A stretch of 64,000 nucleotides of DNA from CAKRJP01 sp963597615 (lineage in GTDB: Bacteria > Bacillota > Clostridia > Lachnospirales > Lachnospiraceae), in contig CAVBQS010000053.1 in the NCBI GenBank assembly GCA_963597615.1, positions 62,001-126,000 on the forward strand, in the 5' to 3' direction. Below the pieces are notes generated by a model. The model was not told where the DNA came from, made no database searches, and worked only from the letters and a program-made list of their open reading frames with translations. Below are positions 1-9,550 of this stretch, one piece after another. Numbering within the stretch: position 1 is the first letter of the stretch; every line of letters starts with the position of its first letter. Position numbers and translations under genes: made by a program.

Positions 1-37
1 GCTATAATTACGGAAAAACTTTCAGAAAGGAGATATT

Positions 38-1225
38 ATGAGAAAGAAAGTAAAAAGTGCCTTCCTTGCATGTTTTCTTGCGGCGGCTATGGTAATAGGA
101 ACTGCTCCGTCTATGGTATATGCAGAGGAAGCAACGGGAGAAGAAACTACTGAGACCTATGCAGCAGAGGAGGAGTCTACTGAGGTAGCCACAGAGGTAA
201 CCACAGAAGCTGAGGCTCAGGATGCCGAGGAAGATTTGGCAACAATGGATAGTTTAGGTGCCTACTATCTTACCTACGGTGGCCATGTACAGACTTATGG
301 AGATATGACCCCTGTATATGACGGTGCATATTTTGGAACTACAGGAGAGTCAAAGCGTCTGGAATCCATCTTTGTTCAAAAGGGAAATGTGCTAGATGCT
401 ACTTCCGGTGATATTGTATACCGTACCCACGTACAGACCTATGGAAACACAGAGTGGAAGAAGAATGGTGAATCCGCAGGAACCAAAGGAGAAGGTAAGC
501 GATTAGAAGCAGTACAGATGTATCTGACAGGAGATCTGGCAGAAAGTTATGACATTTATTACTGTCTTCATGTTCAAACCTTTGGATGGAGCAAGTGGGT
601 AAAGGGTACATCTGAAGAATCTGGCTGGTGTGGAACTTCTGGATTTTCTAAACGTGTAGAGGCTATGCGAGTTAAGTTAGTTCTTAAGGGAGAAGCTGCA
701 CCTGAGGATATGTCAGAAGCAAAGGTTAATTACACTTATTTAACTCCAAATAGTGCAGAATTTGGAGGAGTTGTCTATTCCGGACATCAGCAAACCTATG
801 GAGACATTGGACCAGTGACTGATGGAGGACTCTTAGGTGTTACTGGACAATCCAAGAGATTAGAGGGACTTAGAATTGGTCTTGATACCGATTTTTGTTC
901 AGGAGGTATTACATACCAGGCTCATGTTCAGACCTATGGCTGGCAAAACTGGGTAAGTAACGGAGAGTTGGCCGGAACTACCGGACAGTCCAAACGTGTA
1001 GAGGCAATTAAGATTCAGTTGACAGGTGAGATTGCCAACTACTGTGATGTTTATTACCGTGTTCATGCGCAAAGCTATGGCTGGATGGGCTGGGCAAAGA
1101 ATGGACAGGCTGCTGGTACTACTGCACTTGGCAAGAGAATTGAAGCCATTGAGATTCGATTGGTTCCTAAGGGAGGCTTAGCTCCGGCAGAAACCTTGAA
1201 TCCTTATGCCACCTATGTACCATAA
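38..1225 (+). CDS. Secreted ChW-repeat protein
   Basis: 395 aa. Residues 1-29 form a signal peptide (basic start, hydrophobic core, VYA before EE), followed by a Glu/Thr-rich segment to about residue 72. The rest is six ChW (clostridial hydrophobic, conserved W) repeats in two groups of three, each unit showing the pattern H-x-Q-T/S-Y/F-G ... G-T-x-x-x-x-K-R-x-E-x-I. In the first unit of each group the usual Trp after YG is missing (YGDMTP, YGDIGP). ChW repeats are found in extracellular clostridial proteins and are thought to act in adhesion or substrate binding; no enzyme domain is visible here, so it may be a pure binding or structural protein. Start set by AGAAAGGAG 7 nt upstream. A paralog with two repeats plus a CAP domain lies at 49214-50437. 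Confidence 0.88.
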   Translation: MRKKVKSAFLACFLAAAMVIGTAPSMVYAEEATGEETTETYAAEEESTEVATEVTTEAEAQDAEEDLATMDSLGAYYLTYGGHVQTYGDMTPVYDGAYFGTTGESKRLESIFVQKGNVLDATSGDIVYRTHVQTYGNTEWKKNGESAGTKGEGKRLEAVQMYLTGDLAESYDIYYCLHVQTFGWSKWVKGTSEESGWCGTSGFSKRVEAMRVKLVLKGEAAPEDMSEAKVNYTYLTPNSAEFGGVVYSGHQQTYGDIGPVTDGGLLGVTGQSKRLEGLRIGLDTDFCSGGITYQAHVQTYGWQNWVSNGELAGTTGQSKRVEAIKIQLTGEIANYCDVYYRVHAQSYGWMGWAKNGQAAGTTALGKRIEAIEIRLVPKGGLAPAETLNPYATYVP

Positions 1226-1265
1226 GAGGGCCAATTAATTAAATAGAACAGTTGAATCCTACAAG

Positions 1266-1298
1266 AGAGCCATTGCATAAAATGCAATGGCTCTTTTC
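1266..1298 (+). terminator. Rho-independent terminator after the ChW gene
   Basis: Perfect 13-bp stem AGAGCCATTGCAT / ATGCAATGGCTCT with a 3-nt AAA loop, followed by TTTCTC. Confidence 0.88.
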
Positions 1299-1387
1299 TC
1301 TTGCTATGGATTTGTAAGGAGCTATGGTGGGCTGGCCTTGGGGCAATGAGGTTCATAAACATTTGTTCCCCTTTCTAGGGGATTTTG

Positions 1388-1396
1388 TGTTAGAAT
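1388..1396 (+). promoter_or_regulatory. Possible extended -10 promoter for the dnaE operon
   Basis: TGTTAGAAT reads as an extended -10 (TGn-TAGAAT) 41 nt upstream of the dnaE start. No good -35 lies at 16-18 nt, so this is a weak call. Confidence 0.35.
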
Positions 1397-1436
1397 AGTT
1401 ATATTTGAAATAGATGGATTAGAAAGGAGCCCTCCC

Positions 1437-4400
1437 ATGAGTTTTGCCCATTTACATGTCCATACAGAGTACAGTCTTCTGGATGGTTCTAACAAAATCA
1501 AAGAATGTATATCTAGAGTGAAGGAACTGGGTATGAACAGCGTGGCTATTACAGATCACGGAGTCATGTTTGGGGTTATTGATTTCTACCGGTCTGCCAA
1601 GGCTGCGGGAATCAAACCTATTATTGGCTGCGAGGTCTATGTGGCACCGGGGTCTAGATTTGACAAAGAAGCTGTGGGAAGTGGGGATGACAGATACTAT
1701 CATCTGGTACTTTTGGCGGAGAATGATCTGGGATACCACAATCTTATGAAGATTGTCTCCAGAGGATTTACAGAAGGCTACTACTATAAGCCCAGGGTAG
1801 ACTACCAAGTCCTAGAAGAGTTTCACGAGGGGATTATTGCCCTTAGTGCCTGCCTAGCGGGGGAAGTCCAAAAGTACATTTTAAGGGGCATGTATGAGGA
1901 TGGAAAGAAGGCAGCTAAACGTTACCTGGAAATTTTCGGAGAGGGTAACTTCTTTTTAGAGCTTCAAGATCATGGTATGCCGGAACAGAAGATGGTCAAT
2001 CAGGGAATCCTTCGCATGTCTAAGGAAACGGGGATTCCTATGGTAGCCACCAACGATGTTCACTATACCTATGCAGAGGATGAGAAGTCCCATGATATTC
2101 TTCTTTGCCTCCAGACTGGAAAGAAGCTGGCTGACGAAGACCGGATGCGCTACGAGGGCGGTCAGTATTTTATTAAATCAGAAGAAGAGATGCGGGAGCT
2201 GTTTCCCTATGCTTTAGAGGCCCTCGACAATACCCAGAAGATTGCAAACCGGTGTAATGTGGAGATTGAATTCGGTGTTCAAAAATTGCCCAAATATGAC
2301 GTGCCAGAAGGTTACACATCCTGGGAATACCTTAATAAACTCTGTCAGGAAGGTTTTATAAGAAGATATCCAGAGGCTTCAAAGGACTTAAAAGACCGCT
2401 TAGAATACGAACTAAATACCATAAAAAATATGGGCTATGTGGATTATTTCCTCATTGTCTGGGACTTTATTCATTATGCCAGAGAGCATGATATTATGGT
2501 GGGGCCGGGCAGAGGATCTGCAGCAGGAAGCGTGGTGTCCTATTGCCTGGAAATAACCAACATTGATCCTATCCGCTACCAGTTGCTGTTTGAGCGATTC
2601 CTAAATCCAGAACGTGTATCTATGCCGGATATTGACGTGGATTTTTGTTATGAGAGACGGCAGGAAGTTATTGATTATGTAGGAAGAAAATATGGCTCGG
2701 ACTGCGTGGTTCAAATTGTTACCTTTGGAACTTTGGCGGCCAAGGGAGTCCTTCGGGATGTGGGCCGGGTCATGGATCTTCCTTATGCCTTTGTGGATAG
2801 TATTGCCAAGATGGTTCCCCAGGAACTGGACATTACTTTGGATAAAGCCTTGGATAAGAATCCAGAGTTAAAAAAATTATACTTAGAAGATGATAGAGTC
2901 AGGGAACTGGTGGATATGTCCAAGCGACTGGAAGGGCTTCCAAGACATACCTCCATGCATGCAGCGGGAGTAGTAATCACCCAGGAGGCGGTGGAGGAGT
3001 ATGTACCCCTGTCTTTGGGCTCTGATGGCTCTGTTACTACCCAGTATGTTATGACCACCCTGGAAGAACTTGGGCTTCTTAAAATGGATTTTCTAGGGCT
3101 TCGTACCCTTACAGTGATTCAGGATGCCATGAAGCTTGCAACAAAAAGTGCAGGCAGGGAAGTGACCCAGCAGGAGATTGATTATGACGATCAGGCGGTA
3201 TTAGATCTCATTGGTTCCGGAAAGACAGAAGGGGTTTTCCAGTTAGAAAGTCCCGGGATGAAAAGCTTTATGAAGGAATTAAAGCCTCAGAGTCTGGAGG
3301 ATATTATTGCGGGAATTTCTCTTTACCGACCGGGCCCAATGGACTTTATTCCTCAATATATTAAGGGGAAAAATCATCCAGAGGACATTACTTATGATTG
3401 CCCTCAGTTAGAGCCAATCCTGTCCCCTACCTATGGCTGTATTGTTTATCAGGAGCAGGTTATGCAGATCGTGCGAGACCTGGCAGGATATACCTTGGGA
3501 CGAAGCGACTTGGTCCGCCGTGCCATGTCAAAGAAAAAGACATCGGTAATGGAGAAGGAGCGTCAGAATTTCGTTTATGGCAACTCAGAAGAAGGGGTTC
3601 CGGGATGTATTTCTAATGGCATCAAAGAAGAGGTTGCCCATAAAATTTTTGATGAGATGACGGACTTTGCAAAGTATGCCTTTAACAAATCCCATGCGGC
3701 AGCTTACGCAGTGGTTTCCTACCAGACAGCCTGGCTAAAGCACTACTATCCGGTGGAATATATGGCGGCCCTTATGACTTCTGTGTTAGATAATTCTGGT
3801 AAAGTTTCAGAATATATTTATACCTGTAAGCAGATGGGCATAGAAATCCTGCCTCCGGATATTAATAAAGGAGAAGGTGGATTTTCTGTAGATGGGGGAA
3901 ATATCCGCTTTGGGCTGTCAGCTATTAAAAGTGTAGGTCGCCCGGTGGTAAAGGCCGTTGTGGAGGAACGAGAGATTGCAGGGCCCTTTACCTCTCTTAA
4001 AAATTTTATAGAGCGGATGGACAGTAAGTCGGTAAATAAACGTACCCTGGAGAATTTTATTAAGGCAGGAGCCTTTGATGGGTTTGGGGGAACCAGAAAA
4101 CAGTATATGCAAGTCTACCTTAGCATTATGGACCAAGTTGCTCAAGACCGGAAAAATTCTATTGCAGGTCAGATGAGTCTTTTTGATTTCATGCCGGAAG
4201 ACCAGCGGGCGGAATATGAGATTAGCCTGCCGGATGTGGGAGAATTTGATAAGGAAAGCCTACTTGCATATGAAAAGGAAGTTCTGGGAATTTACTTAAG
4301 TGGACATCCTTTAGAAGAATATGAAGAAAAGTGGAGGGAGAGTATTTCCAAAACTACCTTAGATTTCCAGTGGCAGGAAGAACTAGGTGCCTCTAAGGTA

Positions 4401-4913
4401 AAAGATGGGGCCAGGGAGATTGTGGGAGGTATGATTACCGAGTGTAAGGTAAAGTATACTAGGAAGAATCAAATGATGGCCTATGTTACCTTAGAAGATC
4501 TTATGGGGACCATAGAAGTGATTGTTTTCCCTAAGGCCTATGAGCAGTACCACAATGCTTTGGGGGAGGAAAATAAAGTCTTTATTAGGGGACGAATCCA
4601 GGGAGTGGAGGAAGATACCAGCAAGTTAATCTGCGAGTCGGTGATCCCCTTTGATGCCACCAGGAAGGAGTTGTGGCTACAATTTCCTGATAAGGAGAAT
4701 TATTTAAAGCGGGAGCCAGAAGTATTGGAAAAATTGTCCCAATCGCCGGGAAAGGATTCTGTGGCAATTTACTGTATGAAAGAGAAGGCCATAAAGCGTC
4801 TTCCGGCTTCAAAAAATGTAGATGCAAATAAAATTTTCCTTGGCAGATTGTCGAACTATTTGGGGGAAAACAACGTAAAAGTGGTGGAAAAACCCATTGA
4901 AAACCATAGTTAA
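1437..4913 (+). CDS. dnaE: DNA polymerase III alpha subunit (DnaE type)
   Basis: 1158 aa replicative polymerase of C family. The PHP domain opens with HLHVHTEYS (residues 5-13) and keeps further metal-type His/Asp residues (TDHGVMFG). The palm carries GPGRGSAAGS and PDIDVDF (about residue 398), which holds two catalytic Asp; RPGPMDF and the finger motifs follow, then a helix-hairpin-helix region and an OB fold near residues 990-1070. There is no inserted epsilon exonuclease, so this is DnaE rather than PolC. GAAAGGAG precedes the ATG. The stop is followed within 85 nt by pfkA, with no terminator between, so dnaE heads a dnaE-pfkA-murI unit. Full length for the family. Confidence 0.97.
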   Translation: MSFAHLHVHTEYSLLDGSNKIKECISRVKELGMNSVAITDHGVMFGVIDFYRSAKAAGIKPIIGCEVYVAPGSRFDKEAVGSGDDRYYHLVLLAENDLGYHNLMKIVSRGFTEGYYYKPRVDYQVLEEFHEGIIALSACLAGEVQKYILRGMYEDGKKAAKRYLEIFGEGNFFLELQDHGMPEQKMVNQGILRMSKETGIPMVATNDVHYTYAEDEKSHDILLCLQTGKKLADEDRMRYEGGQYFIKSEEEMRELFPYALEALDNTQKIANRCNVEIEFGVQKLPKYDVPEGYTSWEYLNKLCQEGFIRRYPEASKDLKDRLEYELNTIKNMGYVDYFLIVWDFIHYAREHDIMVGPGRGSAAGSVVSYCLEITNIDPIRYQLLFERFLNPERVSMPDIDVDFCYERRQEVIDYVGRKYGSDCVVQIVTFGTLAAKGVLRDVGRVMDLPYAFVDSIAKMVPQELDITLDKALDKNPELKKLYLEDDRVRELVDMSKRLEGLPRHTSMHAAGVVITQEAVEEYVPLSLGSDGSVTTQYVMTTLEELGLLKMDFLGLRTLTVIQDAMKLATKSAGREVTQQEIDYDDQAVLDLIGSGKTEGVFQLESPGMKSFMKELKPQSLEDIIAGISLYRPGPMDFIPQYIKGKNHPEDITYDCPQLEPILSPTYGCIVYQEQVMQIVRDLAGYTLGRSDLVRRAMSKKKTSVMEKERQNFVYGNSEEGVPGCISNGIKEEVAHKIFDEMTDFAKYAFNKSHAAAYAVVSYQTAWLKHYYPVEYMAALMTSVLDNSGKVSEYIYTCKQMGIEILPPDINKGEGGFSVDGGNIRFGLSAIKSVGRPVVKAVVEEREIAGPFTSLKNFIERMDSKSVNKRTLENFIKAGAFDGFGGTRKQYMQVYLSIMDQVAQDRKNSIAGQMSLFDFMPEDQRAEYEISLPDVGEFDKESLLAYEKEVLGIYLSGHPLEEYEEKWRESISKTTLDFQWQEELGASKVKDGAREIVGGMITECKVKYTRKNQMMAYVTLEDLMGTIEVIVFPKAYEQYHNALGEENKVFIRGRIQGVEEDTSKLICESVIPFDATRKELWLQFPDKENYLKREPEVLEKLSQSPGKDSVAIYCMKEKAIKRLPASKNVDANKIFLGRLSNYLGENNVKVVEKPIENHS

Positions 4914-4997
4914 ATGATATACAATGACCTTAAAAATGGCCGAAAAGACCGTTTCTTTTTTGAGGTTAAGATAGGTGAGTTGATGGAGGATGAAATT

Positions 4998-5975
4998 ATG
5001 TCACACAAGGAAGTAAGAACAATTGGAGTTCTAACCAGTGGAGGAGATGCTCCGGGAATGAATGCAGCAATCCGTGCAGTTGTAAGAACCGCATTGGCTA
5101 AGGGATTGAAGGTTCGAGGAATTCGCAGAGGATATCAGGGACTTTTAGACGAGGAGATTATTGATCTTTCCGCCAGAGATGTATCAGACACCATTCAAAA
5201 GGGTGGAACTATTTTGCAGACAGCTAGATGTTCCGCTATGAGAACGGAAGAGGGCCAGCAGAAGGCAGCAGCTATCTGCAAGAAGTATGGAATTGACGGC
5301 CTGGTAGTAATCGGAGGAGACGGATCCTTTAAGGGAGCCCAGAGATTGGCAGCTCTTGGAATTAACACCATTGGACTTCCGGGAACTATTGACTTGGATA
5401 TCGGATGTACAGAATTTACCATTGGATTTGACACAGCAGTAAATACTGCTATGGAAGCCATCGATAAGGTTCGTGATACTTCTACTTCCCATGAGAGATG
5501 TTCTATCATTGAGGTTATGGGTAGGGATGCAGGATACCTGGCCCTATGGTGTGGAATCGCCAACGGAGCAGAGCGTATTATGCTTCCGGAAGAGCACGGC
5601 TATGATGAGAAGACCATTGTAGATGATATTAAAGAATGTAGAAAACGTGGAAAGAAAAATTATATTATCATTAATGCCGAAGGTGTTGGTGATTCTATGA
5701 ATATGGCTAAACGTATTGAGGAAGCCACAGGTATGGAGACAAGAGCTACTATTTTAGGTCACATGCAGCGTGGAGGAAGTCCTACTTGTAAGGACCGTGT
5801 CTATGCTTCTATTATGGGTTCTATGGCAGTAGAGCTTCTTATAGAAGGAAAGACCAACCGAGTAGTAGGCTATCAGCACGGAGAGTACAGAGACTTCGAC
5901 ATCAATGAGGCTCTAAGCATGGAGAAGACCATTCCAGCCTATCAGTTAGAGATTGCCAAGACCTTGGCATTATAA
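4998..5975 (+). CDS. pfkA: ATP-dependent 6-phosphofructokinase
   Basis: 325 aa, the usual bacterial PfkA length. It phosphorylates fructose 6-phosphate in glycolysis. ATP site: GVLTSGGDAPGMNAA near the N-terminus and GGDGS (Gly, not Asp, after GGD, the ATP-using rather than pyrophosphate-using form). Catalytic loop PGTIDLDI keeps both Asp residues but has Leu where the common motif has Asn (TIDND). RDTSTSHER and EVMGR are intact. The start at 4998 is chosen because GGAGGA lies 7 nt upstream and the protein then begins MSHKEVRTIGVLTSGG; the frame is open back to an ATG at 4914 that abuts the dnaE stop, but this has no ribosome binding site and would add 28 unconserved residues. Confidence 0.95.
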   Translation: MSHKEVRTIGVLTSGGDAPGMNAAIRAVVRTALAKGLKVRGIRRGYQGLLDEEIIDLSARDVSDTIQKGGTILQTARCSAMRTEEGQQKAAAICKKYGIDGLVVIGGDGSFKGAQRLAALGINTIGLPGTIDLDIGCTEFTIGFDTAVNTAMEAIDKVRDTSTSHERCSIIEVMGRDAGYLALWCGIANGAERIMLPEEHGYDEKTIVDDIKECRKRGKKNYIIINAEGVGDSMNMAKRIEEATGMETRATILGHMQRGGSPTCKDRVYASIMGSMAVELLIEGKTNRVVGYQHGEYRDFDINEALSMEKTIPAYQLEIAKTLAL

Positions 5976-5988
5976 TAAGGAGTTTAAT

Positions 5989-6819
5989 GTGGAGAGTATA
6001 AGTAAGGACGGGGTTAGCGAAGCCCCAGTGGGAGTGTTTGATTCCGGTGTGGGAGGGCTGACAGTTGCAAGAGAAATTATGCGTCAGTTGCCGGAGGAGA
6101 ATATCGTTTATTTTGGTGATACTGCCAGGGTACCCTATGGCAGCAAGTCCCAGGATAATATTATTAGATTTAGCAGACAGATTATACATTTTCTTCAGAG
6201 TAAGAAGGTAAAAGCCATTGTAATTGCCTGTAATACAGCCAGTGCCCTGGCCCTTGATACGGTGAAGGATGAGCTGGATATCCCTATTATTGGGGTGATT
6301 GTGCCGGGAGCCAGAGCGGCGGTAAAGGAGACAAAAAATGGGAAAATTGGTGTGGTGGGAACAGAAGCTACCATTAACAGTGAGACTTACACCAAGGTAA
6401 TCCAGTCTATGAATCCAAAGGCCCAGGTAAAGGGAAAAGCCTGCCCCTTATTTGTCCCTCTAGTGGAAGAAGGCTTTGCCAAGCATAGGATTACAGAAGA
6501 AGTCATTGATATTTATATTTCTGAGTTTAAAGACACAGAGATTGATACTATGATTTTAGGCTGTACCCACTATCCTCTCCTTCGGAGTCGGATTATGGCT
6601 TATTTGGGAGATAAGGTGCACATTGTAAATCCTGCCTATGAGACAGCTATAGAATTAAAAGATATCTTGGAGACCGCTGGAATTGCAAACCATTCCGGAA
6701 AGAAGGCAAGCTATGAGTTCTATGTTAGCGATGCGGCAGAAAAATTTACCAAGCTAGCCAATACCATTTTGCCTTATGACGTGGCAACCACAAAAAAAAT
6801 CAACATTGAGGAGTATTAA
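5989..6819 (+). CDS. murI: Glutamate racemase
   Basis: 276 aa. Interconverts L- and D-glutamate for peptidoglycan. Motifs: FDSGVGGLTV at the N-terminus, CNTASA with the first catalytic Cys, and GCTHYPLL with the second. The start is taken as GTG at 5989, with AAGGAG six nt upstream; the only in-frame ATG (5953) lies inside pfkA and has no site. It is 13 nt after the pfkA stop and 7 nt before the next gene, so it is mid-operon. Confidence 0.94.
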   Translation: MESISKDGVSEAPVGVFDSGVGGLTVAREIMRQLPEENIVYFGDTARVPYGSKSQDNIIRFSRQIIHFLQSKKVKAIVIACNTASALALDTVKDELDIPIIGVIVPGARAAVKETKNGKIGVVGTEATINSETYTKVIQSMNPKAQVKGKACPLFVPLVEEGFAKHRITEEVIDIYISEFKDTEIDTMILGCTHYPLLRSRIMAYLGDKVHIVNPAYETAIELKDILETAGIANHSGKKASYEFYVSDAAEKFTKLANTILPYDVATTKKINIEEY

Positions 6820-6826
6820 GAAAAGT

Positions 6827-7285
6827 ATGACAAAAGACGTATTAGTTAGTATTTCGGGACTTCACAATAGTGTCTATGATGATGATGTGGACTCGGCAGA
6901 ATCTGAGGAGCCTATAGAGATTATTACACCGGCTACTTATTACTATAAGAATGGGAAACACTACGTAATCTTTGAGGAAATGGTAGAGGGATTTTCTGAA
7001 GGAATCCGCAATAAAATAAGGATTACCGAGAATGAGAAGCTGGAGATTATGAAATCCGGCATCACCAACACCAGCCTGATTTTTGAGAAGGATCGCATAA
7101 ATATGACCCCTTACAAAACTCCCTATGGGGAGATACTAGTAGGGACCCATACCTACCACATGGATACCCAGGTGCAGGAAGAAGAAATCCATGTCCAGGC
7201 AGAATATGCTTTGGATATAAACGGAGAAAAGTCTGCAGATTGTCAGATTCAAATTAAAATCAAAGCCGCCGCTTGCACTCCATAA
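6827..7285 (+). CDS. DUF1934 (YwiB-like) beta-barrel protein
   Basis: 152 aa. The pattern of a short Ile-rich start, a YYKNGKHYVIFEE strand pair, then FEK and TPYGEILVGTHT matches the DUF1934/YwiB family of small calycin-like beta barrels, whose function is unknown. No signal peptide. The ATG at 6827 is preceded by GAGGAG, but 13 nt away, so translation may be partly coupled to murI, whose stop is at 6819. In several Firmicutes this family lies near cell-wall or argS genes; here it follows the D-glutamate gene. Confidence 0.8.
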   Translation: MTKDVLVSISGLHNSVYDDDVDSAESEEPIEIITPATYYYKNGKHYVIFEEMVEGFSEGIRNKIRITENEKLEIMKSGITNTSLIFEKDRINMTPYKTPYGEILVGTHTYHMDTQVQEEEIHVQAEYALDINGEKSADCQIQIKIKAAACTP

Positions 7286-7337
7286 GAAAGAATGTTACAA
7301 TAATTTTCGTTAAAAATTATTTAGGGAGGGCCTAGTT

Positions 7338-7778
7338 GTGAAAGTATTTTCCATTGTAATGATTATTATCTTAATCATATTGGTCATTGCGGCAATTGCT
7401 CTATATTTCATCGGAAAGAAGGCTGAGAAGCGTCAGGCAGAACAGCAGAAGCAGTTAGATGCGGTGGCTCAAACCGTTAACATGTTAATTATCGACAAAG
7501 CTAAGTTGAAACTTAAGGATGCCGGACTTCCAAGTATTGTGCTTGAGAGTACCCCTTGGTATCTTAAGAGATCTAAGGTGCCCGTTGTAAAAGCAAAAGT
7601 TGGACCAAAGATCATGACTTTAATGTGTGATGCACAGATTTATCCTTTGATTCCTGTGAAGAAGGAAGTGAAAGCTACTGTCAGTGGTATTTATATTACC
7701 AATGTTAGAGGCGTTCGGGGACCTTTAGAAGCACCGGAGAAGAAGAAGGGATTCTTTGCAAAGCATTTTGGCAAATAA
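7338..7778 (+). CDS. Small N-terminally anchored membrane protein, unknown function
   Basis: 146 aa with GTG start, AGGGAGGG 7 nt upstream. Residues 5-25 form one transmembrane helix, followed by a basic, Gln-rich coil (KKAEKRQAEQQKQ) and a soluble part of about 100 residues with beta-like segments. No catalytic motif recognised. It ends the dnaE-pfkA-murI unit, just before a strong terminator. Probably a cytoplasmic domain tethered to the membrane. Confidence 0.8.
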   Translation: MKVFSIVMIIILIILVIAAIALYFIGKKAEKRQAEQQKQLDAVAQTVNMLIIDKAKLKLKDAGLPSIVLESTPWYLKRSKVPVVKAKVGPKIMTLMCDAQIYPLIPVKKEVKATVSGIYITNVRGVRGPLEAPEKKKGFFAKHFGK

Positions 7779-7790
7779 GATGAAATATAA

Positions 7791-7826
7791 ATCCTCGCCG
7801 TTATGGATAACGGTGAGGATTTTTTC
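7791..7826 (+). terminator. Terminator of the dnaE-murI operon
   Basis: 14-bp stem ATCCTCGCCGTTAT / ATAACGGTGAGGAT (one G-T) with a 2-nt apex and a TTTTTT tail. hcp converges from the other side and stops 7 nt beyond. Confidence 0.9.
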
Positions 7827-7832
7827 GTAACC

Positions 7833-9431
7833 TTATTTGTTTAGTAGTAAATATAAGTCATTCTCTGGTGTAGTAATTGTTGCAAGGCCAAAATTCTCCA
7901 CCAAATAATTTAATACATTTTGTGAAATAAAGGCTGGCAGTGTAGGGCCTAGACGAATGTTCTTGATACCTAGATGTAGTAGGGTTAGCAAAATACATAC
8001 AGCCTTCTGCTCATACCAGGAAAGTACCATGGAAAGGGGCAGATCATTGACGCTGCATTCAAATGCTTCTGCTAAAGCGACTGCTATTTGGATGGCACTG
8101 TAAGAGTCGTTACACTGTCCGACATCCATTAAGCGGGGAAGTCCGCCGATGCTGCCAAGGTCTAGGTCGTTAAAACGATATTTTCCGCAGGCTAGGGTTA
8201 AAACCATGGTATCAGCTGGAGTCTGTTTTACAAAGTCTGTGTAATAGTTTCGTCCGGGGCGTGCTCCGTCGCAACCTGCTACCAGGAAGAAGTGACGAAT
8301 GGCACCGGATTTGACAGCGTTAATTACCTGATCAGCCACCCCAAGTACGGTGCCTCTGGCAAATCCAGTCATGACGGTATCCCCTCCGTTAATGCCGGTA
8401 AAATGCTGATCTTGGTTGTATCCACCTAATTCTAGAGCCTTCTCAATCACAGGGCTAAAGTCTTTCTTGTCATCAATATGGGTCATTTCTGGGTAGGATA
8501 CCACTGCTGTAGTAAATACCCGGTCTTTATAGCTGGCTTTTGGTGGCATGAGGCAGTTGGTGGTAAACAGGACTGGGGCAGGAAGATTGGCAAATTCTTT
8601 CTGCTGATTTTGCCAGGCAGTACCCAAATTTCCCTTAAGATGAGGATATTTTTTTAGCTCCGGATAGCCGTGGGCTGGAAGCATTTCCCCATGGGTGTAG
8701 ATGTTGATTCCTTTGCCCTGAGTTTGATCAAGCAAAAGCTTTAAATCCCTAAGGTCGTGGCCGGAGATTACAATAAAAGGTCCCTTCTCAACAGTCAAAG
8801 AAACAGATGCAGGATTTGGGGTTCCGTAAGTTTCGGTGTTTGCCTTGTCTAAGAGAGCCATGCACTTTAAGTTTTTCTCTCCTACTTCCATTACGATAGG
8901 AAGAAGTTCTTCCATACCCCAATTCTCTCCAATGGCAAATAGTGCCTTGGCAAAGAACTGATTAACCTCATCATCGGTGTATCCTAATACGGATGCATGA
9001 TGGGCGTAGGCTGCCATACCTCGGATGCCAAAAAGAATCAGTGATTTTAGGCTCCGAATATCTTCTTGGGCATTCCAAATTTCATTCATATCATAGTCTG
9101 CGGTCCGCCCACAGGGGGAGCCGCAAGTGCTGCAATCTGGCACCAGACGGACTTTCTCTTTCTGAATGCGGTGGATAAATTCCTGCAGAGTATTTTCGTT
9201 GAAATTAACATTGGTAATGGTTGTAAAGAGCCCCTCGATCATTAATTGCCAGGTCCCTTCATTTACGGCTGAACAATTGTCTGTGGCTCTGGCAAGCCCT
9301 ACTAAAGCCCCGGTTAATTTATCCTGCAATTTTGCTACAGGAGCACTTTTTCCACAGACTCCAGCATTTCCGGTACAGGCAGTGCAGCTCATGGTCTGTT
9401 CACATTGAAAACAAAACATTTTTTGTTCCAT
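7833..9431 (-). CDS. hcp: Hydroxylamine reductase / hybrid cluster protein
   Basis: 532 aa. Reduces hydroxylamine or nitric oxide in anaerobic nitrosative-stress defence. The N-terminal Fe-S ligand motif is CX2CX8CX6C (CFQCEQTMSCTACTG), close to the short anaerobe-type spacing. Hybrid-cluster ligands are all visible in order: GHD, THGEMLPAH (Glu), TTNC, AGCDGARPGR, LACGKYRF, DVGQCND, and the Glu/Lys pair in WYEQKAV. The start at 9431 is supported by GAGGA 7 nt upstream and by the protein beginning MEQKMFCFQCEQ; the frame is open further upstream but that part is not Hcp-like. Divergent from the Crp/Fnr gene at 9551 across 119 bp, suggesting that regulator controls it. Confidence 0.96.
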   Translation of the reverse strand: MEQKMFCFQCEQTMSCTACTGNAGVCGKSAPVAKLQDKLTGALVGLARATDNCSAVNEGTWQLMIEGLFTTITNVNFNENTLQEFIHRIQKEKVRLVPDCSTCGSPCGRTADYDMNEIWNAQEDIRSLKSLILFGIRGMAAYAHHASVLGYTDDEVNQFFAKALFAIGENWGMEELLPIVMEVGEKNLKCMALLDKANTETYGTPNPASVSLTVEKGPFIVISGHDLRDLKLLLDQTQGKGINIYTHGEMLPAHGYPELKKYPHLKGNLGTAWQNQQKEFANLPAPVLFTTNCLMPPKASYKDRVFTTAVVSYPEMTHIDDKKDFSPVIEKALELGGYNQDQHFTGINGGDTVMTGFARGTVLGVADQVINAVKSGAIRHFFLVAGCDGARPGRNYYTDFVKQTPADTMVLTLACGKYRFNDLDLGSIGGLPRLMDVGQCNDSYSAIQIAVALAEAFECSVNDLPLSMVLSWYEQKAVCILLTLLHLGIKNIRLGPTLPAFISQNVLNYLVENFGLATITTPENDLYLLLNK

Positions 9432-9478
9432 TTTAAAATCCTCGCTTTCTTTTGTTCTATTAAAAAAAATTACTTTTT

Positions 9479-9507
9479 TTGACTCTCTTCCTATATGATA
9501 ATATAAT
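9479..9507 (+). promoter_or_regulatory. Sigma-A promoter for the Crp/Fnr gene
   Basis: TTGACT, 17-nt spacer, TATAAT, 43 nt before the start codon. It lies in the 119-bp divergent region shared with hcp. I found no clear Crp/Fnr-type palindrome there by eye. Confidence 0.8.
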
Positions 9508-9550
9508 AAAATCAACAAATCGGTTTAATTTTCAACGAAAGAGGAGCTTT

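Noticed and set aside
4914..4997. N-terminal extension of PfkA from the ATG directly after the dnaE stop
   Set aside because: No ribosome binding site, unconserved residues, and a good site exists for the start at 4998.
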